A stretch of DNA of 64,000 nucleotides from positions 5,521,606 through 5,585,605 of the forward strand of contig NC_088305.1 of NCBI RefSeq assembly GCF_032854445.1, given 5' to 3'. Both the position numbers and the translations under genes were made by a program. Below, piece by piece: positions 1 through 11,850 of the stretch; position 1 is the stretch's first letter, and the number at the start of each line of letters is the position of its first letter. The notes beneath the pieces are model-generated. The model saw only the letters and a program-made list of their open reading frames with translations. It made no database searches and was not told where the DNA came from. This DNA is from Liolophura sinensis (lineage: Eukaryota; Mollusca; Polyplacophora; Chitonida; Chitonidae).

Positions 1-658
1 CATAAAGCCATCCACCATCGCACTGACGAAATATTTTTAGAGAACGGACGAGGCCCTCATATGTATGGAAGGCTATTGGTGTCAAAAGTGAAAAACAACT
101 GGACGGAAATTTCGACTTTGTTATGTCGACATTTTGACATTTATTTTCCGATGCTTTATTTTCCGTAGTTTTGAAATATTTTATCGGCCTACACATTGGT
201 ATGATAACCAAACTTATGCATCAGACCAAGAAAAACACCTGCATTAGTACGACGAGTCACTGTCATTGTGAGACACAGAAAATGCAGAGGAACATAAAAA
301 TATGCCACCAGACCAAAGTCGACATTTTGATATGAAAAGTCGAAATTTCGAAATAAAAAGTCGACTTTTGGATATCACTTCAGTATTGCAGTTAAGAAAG
401 TCGACCTGTTGAGACCATGCTGAGAAAAAAAGTCAGAATTCTGACTTTCTGAACTAAAAATTTCGACATCTTTATCTCAAACATTTAACTTTTTCTACCA
501 CCTTTTTTTCACCGTGGTACAAATAGTCTTCCGTACGTAAGCGACTACACAAACATTCATATGAGCTACTTACCGTCACCAAATCCCAACGACCATTGAT
601 TTGGGGTGGATGACGGAGAGGATATAACATAATCATACCTGTTTATGTTTGTTTGAAG
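1..658. other. 5' flank / intron, AT-rich, low-complexity
   Basis: No coding exon is recognised. Around 110-480 short variants of GTCGACATTTT / GTCGAAATTTCGA recur many times in both orientations, giving a degenerate low-complexity patch. The missing first exon of the GLYAT-like gene (start codon and roughly 25 residues by comparison with the family) lies either here unrecognised or left of the window. Confidence 0.5.
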
Positions 659-775
659 ATGCACGGCTCTCTTCTGGAGATACAGAGGTGGCAGACGGAC
701 GAGAGTGAGATCTGGGTCAACTCGTGGCCTAAAGTGAGCGCTGTCCTAATCTGTCCGTCGGGGGGCGAAAAGAGG
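659..775 (+). CDS. GLYAT-like gene, exon encoding the NSWP motif
   Basis: 39 codons, phase 0 at both ends, acceptor TTTGAAG/ATG and donor AGG/GTGAGC. It reads MHGSLLEIQ...NSWPKVSAVLICPSG, matching the 'hG-hh-I ... W-P-phi' block near the N-terminus of GLYAT proteins. The ATG at 659 (or 653) is probably internal, because family members have residues before this block. The acceptor is weak, so the exon start is the least certain border in this gene. Confidence 0.7.
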
Positions 776-3700
776 GTGAGCGAACAGATAAACTCAGCTA
801 CTAACGTAATCCATGCATGGCTTGTGGGGGTGGTCGGGCTGGTTGTGTCCGGCAGTCAGCGTGTTAATAATCTATCGTGAGGGATGAACGAGATTGGGCT
901 TAACGCGACATTGCCAATATTTTAGCCCTCCGTGACGACACACTTTTCCAATTGAAATTATTGATGCTGTCAGTGTTATAAACATCTACTGGGTACGGTA
1001 CATAGCTCAGGTTAGACGCTAGTTTCATTCAACATGTAAAATAAATCTCTGTGGTGTAAATCTAGCCTGCTTTTAGTTACAGGCCGTGTGCAAATATACA
1101 TATTAAATAGAGATGACTTTTCGAACAACATCGAGTGTGTCACGCAACACACCGGCCGGTTCCTTTAAATAAAAAAATCTGTACATTTCTACAAAAAAAA
1201 AAGGAATTTGAGTTTGTTTAGTTGGTAGATTACATTTGTGAATTATATAAAGGTAACGTTTCGGAACTTCCTTCATTGATAAACGTGTTAGATATCGCTT
1301 TTGGTTTTACATTTTTTTATATTTTACACCCAGACGCCACGCCGTTGAAAAAGAAACATTTGTGTTAAGACGTTCCAATCAGAGTGAACTTTTACATTTC
1401 TACGTCACGCAACAAGATGATTCGACGTCTTATATACACAGCTTTGACATATCTAGGTCAACTGCAATGGCCTAGGATTGCCGTTGATTGGTTTATTTAT
1501 TTATTTATTTATTTATTTGATTGGTGTTTTACGCCGTACTCAAGAATATTTCACTTATACGACGGCGGCTAGTATTTTGGTGGGTGGAAACCGGGCAGAT
1601 CCCGGAAGAAACCCACGACCATCCGCAGGTTGCTGACATACCTTGATTGGTATAAAATGCACGACCTCTGCGGAGGGAGTAAATCAGTATGGCAGCATGA
1701 AATATGCAGTTTTGCCGCATTCTCTTCATTTTTATCGGTAGAATAGACTTTGACACATTCGTCTTGGTATTTGTTGTGTAACGGCGAAGAGGTGTTTGTT
1801 GTGTAGCCCGATAACGCTAAACCTTGTTTCGTACCGAGTCAAATATCGCATTCTGGGGATTTGACTCGGTACGAAACAAGGTTCAGCGGAATCGGGTTAC
1901 ACAACAAACGCCGCCTCGGCGCTGTTAATCCCCTAATTATGTGGAAAGTTTATTTGTTTATTTATTTATTTAAATGGTGTTTTACTTATACGACGGCAGC
2001 CACCTTTACGGTGAGAGGAAAGCTGTACGGCCTGGTGGAAACCGAGAACTAAATGAGCATTTAAAATTGTAAAAGGAAAATTATGTATACCTTTATATTT
2101 TCTTATTATTTTTTTAAAGATATTGAATGATTAAAGTGATTGCGTTTTGAGGATTTCTTTTACGCCAGCGATGTTTTACTCTGAAGTCTTCTCCTCATTG
2201 TTCCTTAATGAGTTTTTTATCTTTCAGAATCAGCTTGACTTCACTGCATTTCTTTACCAAATTCTGTTTAACCCGTGAAACTAGTAGGCTTGTCATTTGC
2301 TACTTTTAGTGGTCATCACTGCTTTGGTTTCACTCTCTGTGTTGCACGTCTATCACACGGTCATCACCGCTCTGGTTTCACCCTCTGTGTTGTATGTCTA
2401 TCACACGATCATCACCGCCCTGCTCTGGTTCGCCCTCTGTGTTTGTCTATCACAATATCGTCACTGCTCTGGTTTCACTTGTCTATCATACTGTCATCAC
2501 TGCTTTGGTTTCACCCTCTGTGTTGTATGTCTATCACACGATCATCACCGCCCTGCTCTGTTTCACTCTCTGTGTTGTATGTCTATCACACGATCATCAC
2601 TGCTCTGGTTTCACTCTCTGTGTTGTATGTCTATCACACGATCATCACCGCTCTGGTTTCACTCTCTGTGTTGTATGTCTATCACACGATCATCACTGCT
2701 CTGGTTTCCTCTCTGTGTTGTATGTCTATCACACGATCATCACCGCTCTGGTTTCACTCTCCGTGTTGTATGTCTATCACACGATCATCACTGCTCTGGT
2801 TTCACTCTCTGTGTTGTATGTCGATCACACGATCATCACCGCTCTGGTTTCACTCTCTGTGTTGTATGTCTATCACACGATCATCACTGCTCTGGTTTCA
2901 CTCTCTGTGTTGTATGTCTATCACACGATCATCACCGCTCTGGTTTCACTCTCCGTGTTGTATGTCTACCACACTGTTGACACTGCTCTGGTTTCACACT
3001 CATTTATATTCCAGCTTTTCATATGTATTGGGCATCGCTGGTTGTCCGGTTTAAAGTGTCCATCTGGTAATCCTCTGGGAATTGCGTGAGTGTGTGTGTT
3101 CAAGTCCAGGTCTTTTCCCTGAACTTTTATGAAGGTGTTTTATCACGTTTGGTCTATAAACCACGGTGCTGTCATGTAAGCCAAACACTAGAACAAATGT
3201 ATAGGTCGTAAAACAAGAATGAAATACATATGTAAATAATCCAAATACTTCATCGCATTTTACGTTGGTGTGTATACTTGTATGATGTTAATATTGATTT
3301 ACAAAGAAGACATTTCTGAAGATGGACAAGATGATGCATCTTCTGGTTACAAACTTACAAAATTTCTTTGTGCAGTTACCGGTTATAGACTATGAGGTCA
3401 AACTCTTCGCCTTGACCAAAGAGGCATGTCGTGGACTCCTGAACAGTCAGAATCTGTTTGACGGACGACACAGGATTGATTTCACTGGTAAGTTATTATT
3501 TCCAAACAAAAATTAAAACGTCGACACTTTTTTAACTGAATGTCTAAAAGAAGTACTGTGAACATAATTACGAATATATAAATATATCACACGAAAAGCT
3601 TGAATATAAAAGAGAGTGAAACCAGAGCAGTGACAACAGTGTAGTAGACATACAGCAAAAACAGGCCAGTGATGACCGTGTGATAGACATACAAAACAGA

Positions 3701-6538
3701 GAGTGAAACCAGAGCAGTGATGACAGTATGATAGACAAGTGAAACCAGAGCAGTGACGATATTGTGATAGACAAACACAGAAGGTGAAACCAGAGCAGGG
3801 CGGTGATTATCGTGTGATAAACATACAACACAGACAGTGAAACCAGAGCAGTGATGACAGTATGATAGACAAGTGAAACCAGAGCAGTGACGATATTGTG
3901 ATAGACAAACACAGAGGGTGAAACCAAAGCAGGGCGGTGATGACCATGTGATAGACATACAACACAGAGAGTGAAACCAGAGCAGTGATTATCCTGTGAT
4001 AGACATACAAAACAGAGAGTGAAACCAGAGCAGTGATGACAGTATGATAGACAAGTGAAACCAGAGCAGTGACGATATTTTGATAGACAAACACAGAAGG
4101 TGAAACCAGAGCAGGGCGGTGATGATCGTGTGATAGACATACAACAGAGAGAGTGAAACCAGAGCAGGCCGGTGATGACCGTGTGATAGACATACAACAA
4201 AGAGAGTGAAACCAGAACAGTGACGATATTGTGATAGGCATACATCACATAAGGTGAAACCAGAGCATGGCGGTGATGACCGTGTGATAGACATACAAAA
4301 CAGAGAGTGAAACCAGAGCAGCGACAACAGTGTGGTAGACATACAACACATAGAGTGAAACCAGAGCAGGGCGGTGATTATCCTGTGATAGACATACAAC
4401 ACAGAGAGCGAAACCAGAGCAGTGATGACAGTATGATAGACAAGTGAAACCAGAGCAGTGACGATATTGTGATAGACAAACACAGAGGGTGAAGCAGAGC
4501 AGGGCGGTGATGATCGTGTGATAGACTTACAACACAGAGAGTGAAACCAGTGCGGTGATGACCGTGTGATAGACGTACAACACAGAGAGTGAAACCAGAG
4601 CAGTGACGATATCGTGATAGACATACATCACAGAAGGTGAAACCAGAGCAGGGCGGTGATGACCGTGTGATAGACGAGCAACGATGTTATCTAAGGGCTA
4701 TGTTATGTCATTTTTCTGCTCAAGTGTTCAGAAGAAAAGGAATTCTGAACAGGCTTAATGCATCGTCATGTATGTAAATAACACAAGAATTATTGATGTA
4801 CGTTGCTATTGCAAAGCTGAATAGATCTCCAAATGTCTCTTTCATGTGAGTATAATTGACTAGTAAGTTGCAATTATCATCACTGCATGTTGTTTTTTTC
4901 TTACCTAATTCAGCGTCAGTCATGGTGGAAACGGCATGTAATTTGCTTCTGTTTAACCATTTACATGAACAGTTACAATGAAACTCCAAATTAGGTAAAC
5001 TGGCAAGAAGCTGTGATTCACCGGTTAGGTATGGCCATTTGCCACTTATCATACTGCCGCCGCTGCTCTGGTTTTACTTTTCCATTGCATTGTCGAATGT
5101 CGATATTTCAGCCGCTCGTGAGACGATATGGCCGGTGATAGAGGGTGAGGCACAGTCCTGTGGCTACGACGTGAAAACGGAAGAGACTACAGCGCAACTG
5201 ATGTACTTACCGGACGCTGTCGACATACCGGATATGTAAGAATATGTTTACTACATTGTTATTATACTTTATGTTTTTATTTTTTTTTCATTTGATATTT
5301 TCTTTCTGGACTTTTCAAAAAAATTTTCTAAGAGAAAATATAAATTTGTTTTCGCCGTAAGCAATGCATCTGTCTCTCTCTGGGCTATCCGGCTTCCTCC
5401 CACCAATAAATCACACCACCATCTTATTTATAAGTGAGCAAGTCTTAAACTTCAGCCAAATAAACAAATAAATGACACGCATTCAATTTGCTATTCTCTA
5501 AATCAGTATAAAACTTTTATACTCATTTAATAATCACAAACCTTGGTGAAATTACTTCAGGAAATCCCATGACAATTTTGAACACTTTGCTGAATGGACC
5601 TGCAGAGATTATCAACAGTGAACCGATATACAAAATAAGGACCCAGTCGCTATTCCACACTGTAGCTAGGTGTAACTATTCGTATGTTTTATTTGATTTA
5701 TTTATTTGATTGCTGTTTTACGCCGTACTCAAAAATAGTTCACTTATACGACAGCGACCAGCATTATGGTGGGAGGAAACCAGGCAGACCCCGGTGAAAA
5801 CCCACGACCATCCGCTGACTGCTGGCAGACGGAATATTCGTATACAAATTTAAATGTCTATATGTCAAATTGTCGAAATCGTCAGAATTGTCAGAATAAT
5901 ATAAACATATTGTATCTCATACAGTTGAAATTTGACAGCAACTACTGATAGGTCTGTATTCAACATTGCGATTTTATCCAACACAATACATATACTCACG
6001 ATAGCACACGTATTCACATACAGTCTATACACATACAGTGTATACACACACAAACATACGTATTACATATTAAGGTTAACATGATGTTCCCTATTTATCG
6101 ATCAGGCAGGATATACCTGAAGGTATGACCTTGGGTGACCTTCACCCTCGGTACAGCTCCCGACTGGCCCCTCTTTGGGCGTACGGACCGTCACCAGCAG
6201 AAACCGACCTCTATATGTCCGGTGTGATATCCAGCTTTCCCTCTCTGGCGGTGCACGACCAGAGTACGGACGAGCTCCTGGCCTGGATGATTTGTTACGA
6301 GGATGGAGCTATGGGCCACCTGTATGTCTGCCCGTCCGTCCGCCGCCGAGGACTGGCAAGACTCCTCGTTACACGGCTGGCCGCGAAGATCAGAGAACGT
6401 GGACAAACGCCGTTTATTTACATCGAACCCAGTAACAAAGTATCTTATAACTTGCACAGCAGTCTTGGATTTGTTCTTGTGGAAGAAAAAGTCTCTTGGA
6501 TTTCGTGCCTCAGGCAGAGCAGGGTTGATCTTTCTTAG
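659..6538 (+). CDS. Glycine N-acyltransferase-like (GLYAT/GNAT) protein, 5'-partial, 4 exons
   Basis: Exons 659-775, 3376-3487, 5112-5235 and 6106-6538 join with consistent phases and GT-AG borders to about 261 residues ending at TAG 6538. The family moves an acyl group from acyl-CoA to glycine or another amine (amino-acid conjugation), often in mitochondria. The N-terminal part has the family's W-P motif (NSWPKVSAVLICPSG, about residues 22-36). The C-terminal part is the FR47/Gly_acyl_tr_C fold: EGMTLGDL at about 123-130, then GAMGHLYVCPSVRRRGLARL at about 185-204, where R-R-R-G-L-A is the acyl-CoA pyrophosphate loop, and a conserved LGF near 238. Vertebrate GLYATs are near 295 aa, so only a short N-terminus is missing. 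An AATAAA lies at 6580-6585. The family is well supported; the substrate is not predictable. Confidence 0.85.
1491..1645 (-). mobile_element. SINE family 1 copy, 5'-truncated
   Basis: Reads (TTTA)n tail, then GATTGGTGTTTTACGCCGTA and TTCACTTATACGACGGCGG, ending after CATCCGCAGGTTGCTGACA. This is the 3' half of the tRNA-derived SINE whose full copy is at 34472-34740; the tRNA-like head is missing. Confidence 0.85.
1782..1923. repeat. 60-bp foldback (hairpin) element
   Basis: Arms 1782-1844 and 1859-1923 are reverse complements (for example TTGTTTCGTACCGAGTCAAAT against ATTTGACTCGGTACGAAACAA) with only about 14 nt between them and a few mismatches. It lies between two SINE fragments inside the GLYAT-like intron. 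No ORF of interest. Confidence 0.9.
1949..2045 (-). mobile_element. SINE family 1 fragment, degraded
   Basis: TTTATTTATTTA tail followed by GGTGTTTTACTTATACGACGGCAGCCA, i.e. the SINE 3' end with an internal deletion. Confidence 0.65.
2308..2996 (+). repeat. 48-bp minisatellite array, left copy (about 14 units)
   Basis: Tandem copies with a 48-bp period; the unit core reads GTATGTCTATCACACGATCA followed by a CTCTGGTTTCACTCTC segment. It lies in the GLYAT-like intron between exons 659-775 and 3376-3487. Because 48 is divisible by 3, several frames stay open across the array; these ORFs are not genes. Early units are more diverged than the centre. The same unit occurs inverted at 3605-4680. Confidence 0.95.
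3376..3487 (+). CDS. GLYAT-like gene, 112-nt exon inside the inverted minisatellite pair
   Basis: Acceptor TTTCTTTGTGCAG/TTACCG, donor ACTG/GTAAGT, phase 0 in and phase 1 out. It encodes 37 residues from LPVIDYEVKLFALTKEACRG to RIDFT. An in-frame ATG lies at 3322, so read-through from that ATG is an alternative 5' end. The acceptor and its phase match to exon 659-775 favour an internal exon. Confidence 0.75.
3605..4680 (-). repeat. 48-bp minisatellite array, right copy, inverted (about 22 units)
   Basis: The same 48-bp unit as 2308-2996 but in reverse complement (GTGATAGACATACAACACAG followed by AGAGTGAAACCAGAGCAG). Variants include units lacking part of the core. It starts about 120 bp after the donor of the 112-nt exon and fills much of the next GLYAT-like intron. 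Several minus-strand ORFs above 120 codons come purely from this repeat. Confidence 0.95.
4738..5090 (+). repeat. Dispersed element arm linked to the 48-bp unit
   Basis: Sequence with TTACCTAATTC, CATGAACAGTTA and a stretch ending in CTGCTCTGGTTTTAC recurs at about 15868-16110 and 24815-25020, and inverted at 18362-18520 and 20180-20290. The end matches the 48-bp minisatellite unit, so the minisatellite appears to be the core of a dispersed non-autonomous element. Borders are approximate. Confidence 0.6.
5112..5235 (+). CDS. GLYAT-like gene, third visible exon
   Basis: Acceptor CGATATTTCAG/CC, donor GGATAT/GTAAGA, 124 nt (phase 1 in, phase 0 plus 2 nt out). It encodes ARETIWPVIEGEAQSCGYDV and continues to LPDAVDIPD. 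This bridges the N-terminal domain to the GNAT domain and contains the family's short 'hYhL' strand (LMYL). Confidence 0.8.
5377..5475 (+). mobile_element. SINE 3'-end fragment
   Basis: GGCTTCCTCCCACCAATAAA ... TTATAAGTGAGCAAGTCTTA with an AAATAAACAAATAAAT tail resembles a diverged family 1 SINE 3' end in plus orientation. Confidence 0.5.
5695..5832 (-). mobile_element. SINE family 1 copy, truncated
   Basis: TTTATTTATTTGATTGCTG, TTTTACGCCGTACTC and CAGCATTATGGTGGGAGGAA to CATCCGCTGACTGCTGGCAG. Lies in the intron before the terminal GLYAT-like exon. Confidence 0.85.
6106..6538 (+). CDS. GLYAT-like gene, terminal exon with the GNAT/FR47 acyl-CoA-binding domain
   Basis: Acceptor CGATCAG/GCAGGAT; a second AG four bases downstream would give a frame that stops at once, so the first is chosen. 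144 codons to TAG 6536-6538. GAMGHLYVCPSVRRRGLA is the acyl-CoA phosphate-binding turn. TPFIYIEPSNKVSYNLHSSL and LGF form the C-terminal half of the fold. Confidence 0.88.
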
Positions 6539-6579
6539 CTGCCAACAAAATGTTTAAAAATCTGAAAAAAAACTTTTAT

Positions 6580-6585
6580 AATAAA
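6580..6585 (+). promoter_or_regulatory. Poly(A) signal of the GLYAT-like gene
   Basis: AATAAA 42 bp after the stop codon. It is the first canonical hexamer downstream and fits a very short 3' UTR. Confidence 0.55.
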
Positions 6586-8559
6586 CTGGACATCGACATT
6601 TTCTTAAAGGATACATGAAAAGATACTAAAAAACGAAAGAGTATGCTTTTATGTAAAATGATGAAAGAAATGTTCCCCAAAAAACTCACATTTCATTTTG
6701 CGAGCATGTTTTACATTTCTTTACAACCACTATTCTTTATGCATTTTTCCGCCAGTGGTCGGAAAAATTCGGAAATGACACCATCGATGAACATTCTGAG
6801 AATGTGAGACCAGCCTAGCACCCCAATGTAGGCTCTCGCATGTACAAAGCTATCAGCGTTGACGCCACAACACCAGGCAGCTGAATTTCAGGACTGAGGA
6901 CAGCTGTAGCCATTTTTACACCCCAAGAAGAAGGCTAAGAAGCCTTTTTGTCCTGTTATATGTTAATCCACATTCTAAACTCTATATTAAGAAAATAAAA
7001 ACCTAGCGTTTGGTGTATCCTTTAAATTAAAACCTCGTTAACATTTTCGTGAAACAACCGTTATTTGCCAGGTGTTCTCGCAAAGATGCCTACTAAGAGA
7101 AAGCACCGAACCAGGGCGATCTAGAATCTGCTCGTCGAAACGAACACGTATATCAGCCGTCAACCAGTAAGGACGTTCCAGAAACCTATGACGTCATTGC
7201 GCAAGTTCCGATAATATACTATCACTAGCAATCATTTACGGCTCGGCCGGCCAGCGGCCTTCGTACAGGTAACACTTGTCCAATTCTGGCAATTTGGTCG
7301 ACGATTTTCCTCCCAACTGAAGACTGCTGGGCAGATATTAGGCATTGTTGACAAACTATACATTTCTACATCTTTTATCCCGGTTATGTCAGAATTTTGT
7401 CCGCTTTTGATAGAACTTAAAACTTTTTGTCGAGGGTTACTACTCGCTCCCTCATGAAGGTTACCAAGGTGACAAAATGTTGACTTCACTTCTAGCAAAA
7501 TTTTGTAGAGAAAAGCACAAGCTGCACAGGCCAACCTGGCACTGCGCAAAAGTATGGATTTTTTTTGGTGGGGCTGGGGGTAGGGGGGGCGGTTGCAGTT
7601 GAAAACTTTACTCCATGAATAATAGGGAAAATCAATGTGCTAATTTATCGTAAGAACGTGAGTACGGTTGCTCTGGCCAAGGGGACAATACTCATCTGTT
7701 TGCATTGTGCCTCTGTCTAATACCGGTTACTTCCCTTGGTTTCCTCTACTTTTGTTTAAACTCGGATTGTTTAAGATGGGTCGGAAGTTTGGGGTCACGT
7801 GTACACCCTTTCGTGTCTAAAACAAAATGATCACCAAATGTTAACGCATTGAGAAAAAGGTCATTTTTTGCCACTTCAGTAACGACCAGTAAGGCTTAGT
7901 TGTACAAAATAACGCCACGAATGCTCTGCAGAAATACTATCTGGAAAGCTAAAAATTATACAAATCCAACGGATGCAAGATCGTTTGAGCGATTGAAAAA
8001 AGGCATTTTCCTGTGCAATAACGTTGGGAGGACCGTTTTCACTCACACTGTTAACTCACGTTTGTTACTAAGGAGATCACGTGACCTTTAGCTTCCGATC
8101 CGTCTTACAGGATACTCGTTTTGTTCATAGTTGAATTCAATAATTATTTAAATGTAAAAAAAAAATGAGATTTACTGCATACAGCTATTGGGCGCTCGGT
8201 TTTGATGGAGTAGAAATCAGAGAAAGTGGACGTAGTGACGAGACAAACCGATGGTGTTGACATTCGCCAGACAAGTGAATGACGAATACACTGTCATTTT
8301 TTCTGGCATGCGCAAATGCAAGTTTTGTGAGCTTTAGACTTGACACTGAAAACAACACAGGTTCTGCTTACGGTTCTGCCTTTCATAGACTAAATAGAAT
8401 CAAAAAACTGAATTTACCAAATGCATTGATTTATTTGCGTTTTTAATTATTTTTGGATTATAATTGATGTGCTCAGTGCTAAACTGTGAACATTCCAAAG
8501 AGCATTTGATAATACACGTCTGTAATAAAAATATATAAAATAAGCTTAGTTATCTATAA
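6586..8559. other. Intergenic, no recognised gene
   Basis: A 105-codon minus ORF (7232-7549) has no recognisable domain. It overlaps a motif (GGTTACCAAGGTGACAAAAT, about 7457-7476) that recurs near 23050-23100 and 48845-48870, so the stretch is more likely dispersed repeat. Otherwise nothing is seen. Confidence 0.5.
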
Positions 8560-8752
8560 CACAATGACCCAGGCGTCTCTCACCAGTGCTGGCTTCCTCT
8601 CCGTGAGAAGTTCTACAGCAACCTGCGGATGGTCGTGGGTCTCCCCTGGGCTCTACACGGTTTCCTTCTACCAACTATGCTGGCCAGCGTCGTATAAGTG
8701 AAATATTCTTGCGTAGGGCGTAAAACACCAATCAAATAAATAAATAAATTCT
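8560..8752 (+). mobile_element. SINE family 1 copy, plus orientation
   Basis: AATGACCCAGGCGTCTCTCA ... CAACCTGCGGATGGTCGTGG ... TATAAGTGAAATATTCTTG ... GTAAAACACCAATCAAATAA with an (AAAT)n tail; the head is shortened. Confidence 0.85.
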
Positions 8753-10340
8753 AGGTATACATCTACCTGTTTATATTGATCAAATAAATCCAAAAACTTC
8801 AGAATTGCTTCATGTTTGCTGCTGTAAATTGACAGTCTTTAAAGCAGAAATATTTGTCGCATTTTTGTTCTGTTTATTCATTGATTTTAAAGTTAATGTG
8901 TTCGTCTTCAACCCGAAACACAATAATTGAACGATGGTGTTTGTTTTGATCGATTAATCGATTGTTTTATCTATCTATTTATCAAGTGATCTTCTACTAA
9001 CGTTAGACTCCACAAACTATCAAACAAGAGAACAAACAAGAGCATTGTCACCTAGGCACCAAAAGTAGTGAGAGAAATTGAAAGACGATTAGGTGTCTGC
9101 CATTTTTCAAGAACAAGCATGTTGCAGGTGTGGGAAGTGTGGATCGAGTCAGGCGGACAGGCTGCGCTCTTGCGAGCTCATAAAGCGGAGAAATTGCACC
9201 CACACAAGATCAGTTATAACAATAAACAAGAGTTCAGGTGAACACAATATACTTCCCAACAAATCCATTTGTTTGAAATGTATAAAAGAATACCATGCAG
9301 CATCACTGTGGTGAGTCTAACCACTGAGGAGAATCTTCATGGGTGTTGATGATAGGTATGTGGTTACCATGACAACCGCGCAAGTGGAAAAATGTGTCCA
9401 CAAAAATAAACAACTTTATGCGGAAAACCGGTGGAGACAGAGTTTCTTGACAGAGTAATTACTTTTTTGTTTTTCATTTCTTTTTTTTTTGAGTCATTAC
9501 TATAGCTGTCAAAGATCATGTTAAGTTTTCTTTTTCGATGGACATAATTACAAGGGAGACGAAATAAAAACCGGGCTTGATCAGGGTAAGTATTCATGCT
9601 AAGTTTAGACACCATAACAGTGGACGGCTCTATGGAGGCCTTATGTAATGTGCATGTTAATAAGGTATCGTCACTGATACTCCGGTGACATCGCGATCCA
9701 TTGTGACGATCGGTGGCGTATATGCCGTCAGCAATCGATATACTGACTATAGCTATTAGCTGTACCCCCACCTCGGTGTGGTCCAGCCATTTACTAGGAG
9801 TACAGACCGAATACAGGCCGTTGCGCCATACCGATCCGCCCGCTTTATCGAAGCTTTCCAGTTCAGCCTGTTGCGCGTAGGCTTATTGGTTAACCGGTCA
9901 GCCAGCTAGGCTGCAAGGAAGTCGACCAACATTAAAGAAACCAAGAACTGCAAATAACTGTACCAACACATGTGCGAACGATAACTGAACAAGAGGCGAG
10001 GGTATTCTGTGGCGGCGCTCTGTACAGTAAAGCCAGGGGGCCCATCCTGAGCAGGGGTACCGCATACACCCGCCAGAGTACCAGCCTCGCTCACTGTTAG
10101 CTCGTCGTTGTGAAAACCCGACTGATGTTGTACTGGGATGTAGGTTGTGTGGGGATGGGTGTGAAAGCTTTCTAATTCCCGTAGAGGGGAGATCCCCCAC
10201 TAACGCTGAGGGCTACGTGACGTTTGACTGTTGTAAACTTGGCTTGTGCCGGTGTTATCTGGCCACTTGGACGTACCCGATTGTACATAACCAGTGACTG
10301 AGGAGAAAGAGTTCCTCACTCGAGCAGTCTGGCCGCCGGG
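8753..10340. other. Intergenic region upstream of EF-hand gene A
   Basis: No recognised gene. ORFs of 73 codons (9093-9314, plus) and 135 codons (9364-9771, minus) show no known motif. The last 450 bp before the gene A start are relatively GC-rich and presumably hold promoter and 5' UTR, but no TATA box is evident. Confidence 0.4.
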
Positions 10341-10490
10341 ATGGCGAACGACTGGACTCAGAAACAGCTGGAGAAGTACAGCGTGAATTTTGATCAGTCC
10401 GACAAAGACGGCAATGGAACGTTGAGATTCAGGGAGGTGGTGCACGCCCTTGTAATAGGAGGCTTCCGGGGAACGTACGGGGAGGCCAAG
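10341..10490 (+). CDS. EF-hand gene A, exon 1
   Basis: 50 codons, MANDWTQKQLEKYSVNFDQS then EF1, ending GFRGTYGEAK/GTAAGA. The start matches the starts of copies B and C (MA...). Confidence 0.88.
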
Positions 10491-11782
10491 GTAAGACACC
10501 CCTGGGGGAGGGGCGGGAAGAAGTGGCCGGGAGAGTCCAGGGACGGATGAGGATAGGGTGGGGCGACCGATCTGGGATAACGGAATTACTGGAAGCTTTG
10601 TATCATATCAAATAGACCATCCTAACAATACTGATTGATTCCACGTACATAACTGTCTAGGCATGCTACAATGGGACATGTGTTATTTAGGGGTAACTTC
10701 TGTGTGGGGGTTAAAGAGGGGGGGAGTGGGGGGAGGGGTGTATATGTGTATGATACCGGTACGTCTGTTCACGGATTAAAAGGCTTCTGGAAAGACCCTG
10801 AGGCTGGGCGACTTAATTTGGAGCCCTTGAGTAATAGAAGAGACATCTGTGTGAATTGATGGGATGATACGATTTTACACGAAGAGGGCTTGGAGCAAAA
10901 ACGTGCCGACGTCAGTACTAGTTATGAGAGCTATACATTCCATCTTCACAAACATCCTTCCAATGACCACTTTTCGCAACCCATAACCTAACCCCTTTTG
11001 TGATGGCTCGATCCATCCACAAGTAAACGCCTCTAAGTACAAGCACTGACAAACAAATTAGTGCCCGGTATATGTAGCATGCTAAGTTTGAAGTTACGAG
11101 CTGCTGTTCTTTAAGGCAGTATGCTTTTTGACCATTTCGTTAATGGTACGCGTTCGTCTAGTGCTTGGCAGTGTATAGATCTAACACCGAGTTCTGGACA
11201 GGCTACAGTTATATGCAGAGCGTACCACAACGTGTTTGGTGGGTGTTATAGCCTATTTGCTGGTTTATTTTCGGTGTTTCAGTATGATTGTTTTGGCAGA
11301 TTGAACAGATGTATATATAGCGAATCGCCCCAACTGCCATGGTAATGTGTTAACGTGCGTTGTACAGCTATCTCTATAAACTCCTCGACACCTATACAGA
11401 CGTATACTCACTTGTACAGCCTGTGACGTTTTATAAATGCGGCGTATACATACATGTATAGACCTCGATGTACAGATATGCATAAACATACATGCAAACA
11501 ACTTTATGTAGGCATCGTTTCAGGTAGATGTAAGCCTTATTTATTTACCAGAATTAAGTTGTATGTAAAACAGTCTCCGTTTCATCTGTACATGCCTATA
11601 ATATGTCTTGCAGGCTAGAAATGTGCGATCGCTATTTTTGTGTTTACGGAAAGTTGTAGTGATTCTTTTTTGACACCTCTGTATACTCGGAACTGCCATT
11701 ATGTGCTGAACTGTCAACAGACCGCACAAAGACCCAGCTGAGTAGCTGACTGGCCTTATATCCAGCGCACACAATAGGCTGT

Positions 11783-11850
<68 letters not shown>

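Noticed and set aside
2275-3089. Overlapping plus ORFs of 227-259 codons
   Set aside because: Pure consequence of a 48-bp repeat (multiple of three); no start context, domain or splice support, and they lie in an intron of the GLYAT-like gene.
3568-4624. Minus-strand ORFs of 123-226 codons
   Set aside because: The same 48-bp repeat inverted; peptides are periodic copies of one another.
9364-9771. 135-codon minus ORF
   Set aside because: No domain, signal or neighbouring exon; composition unlike the real exons.
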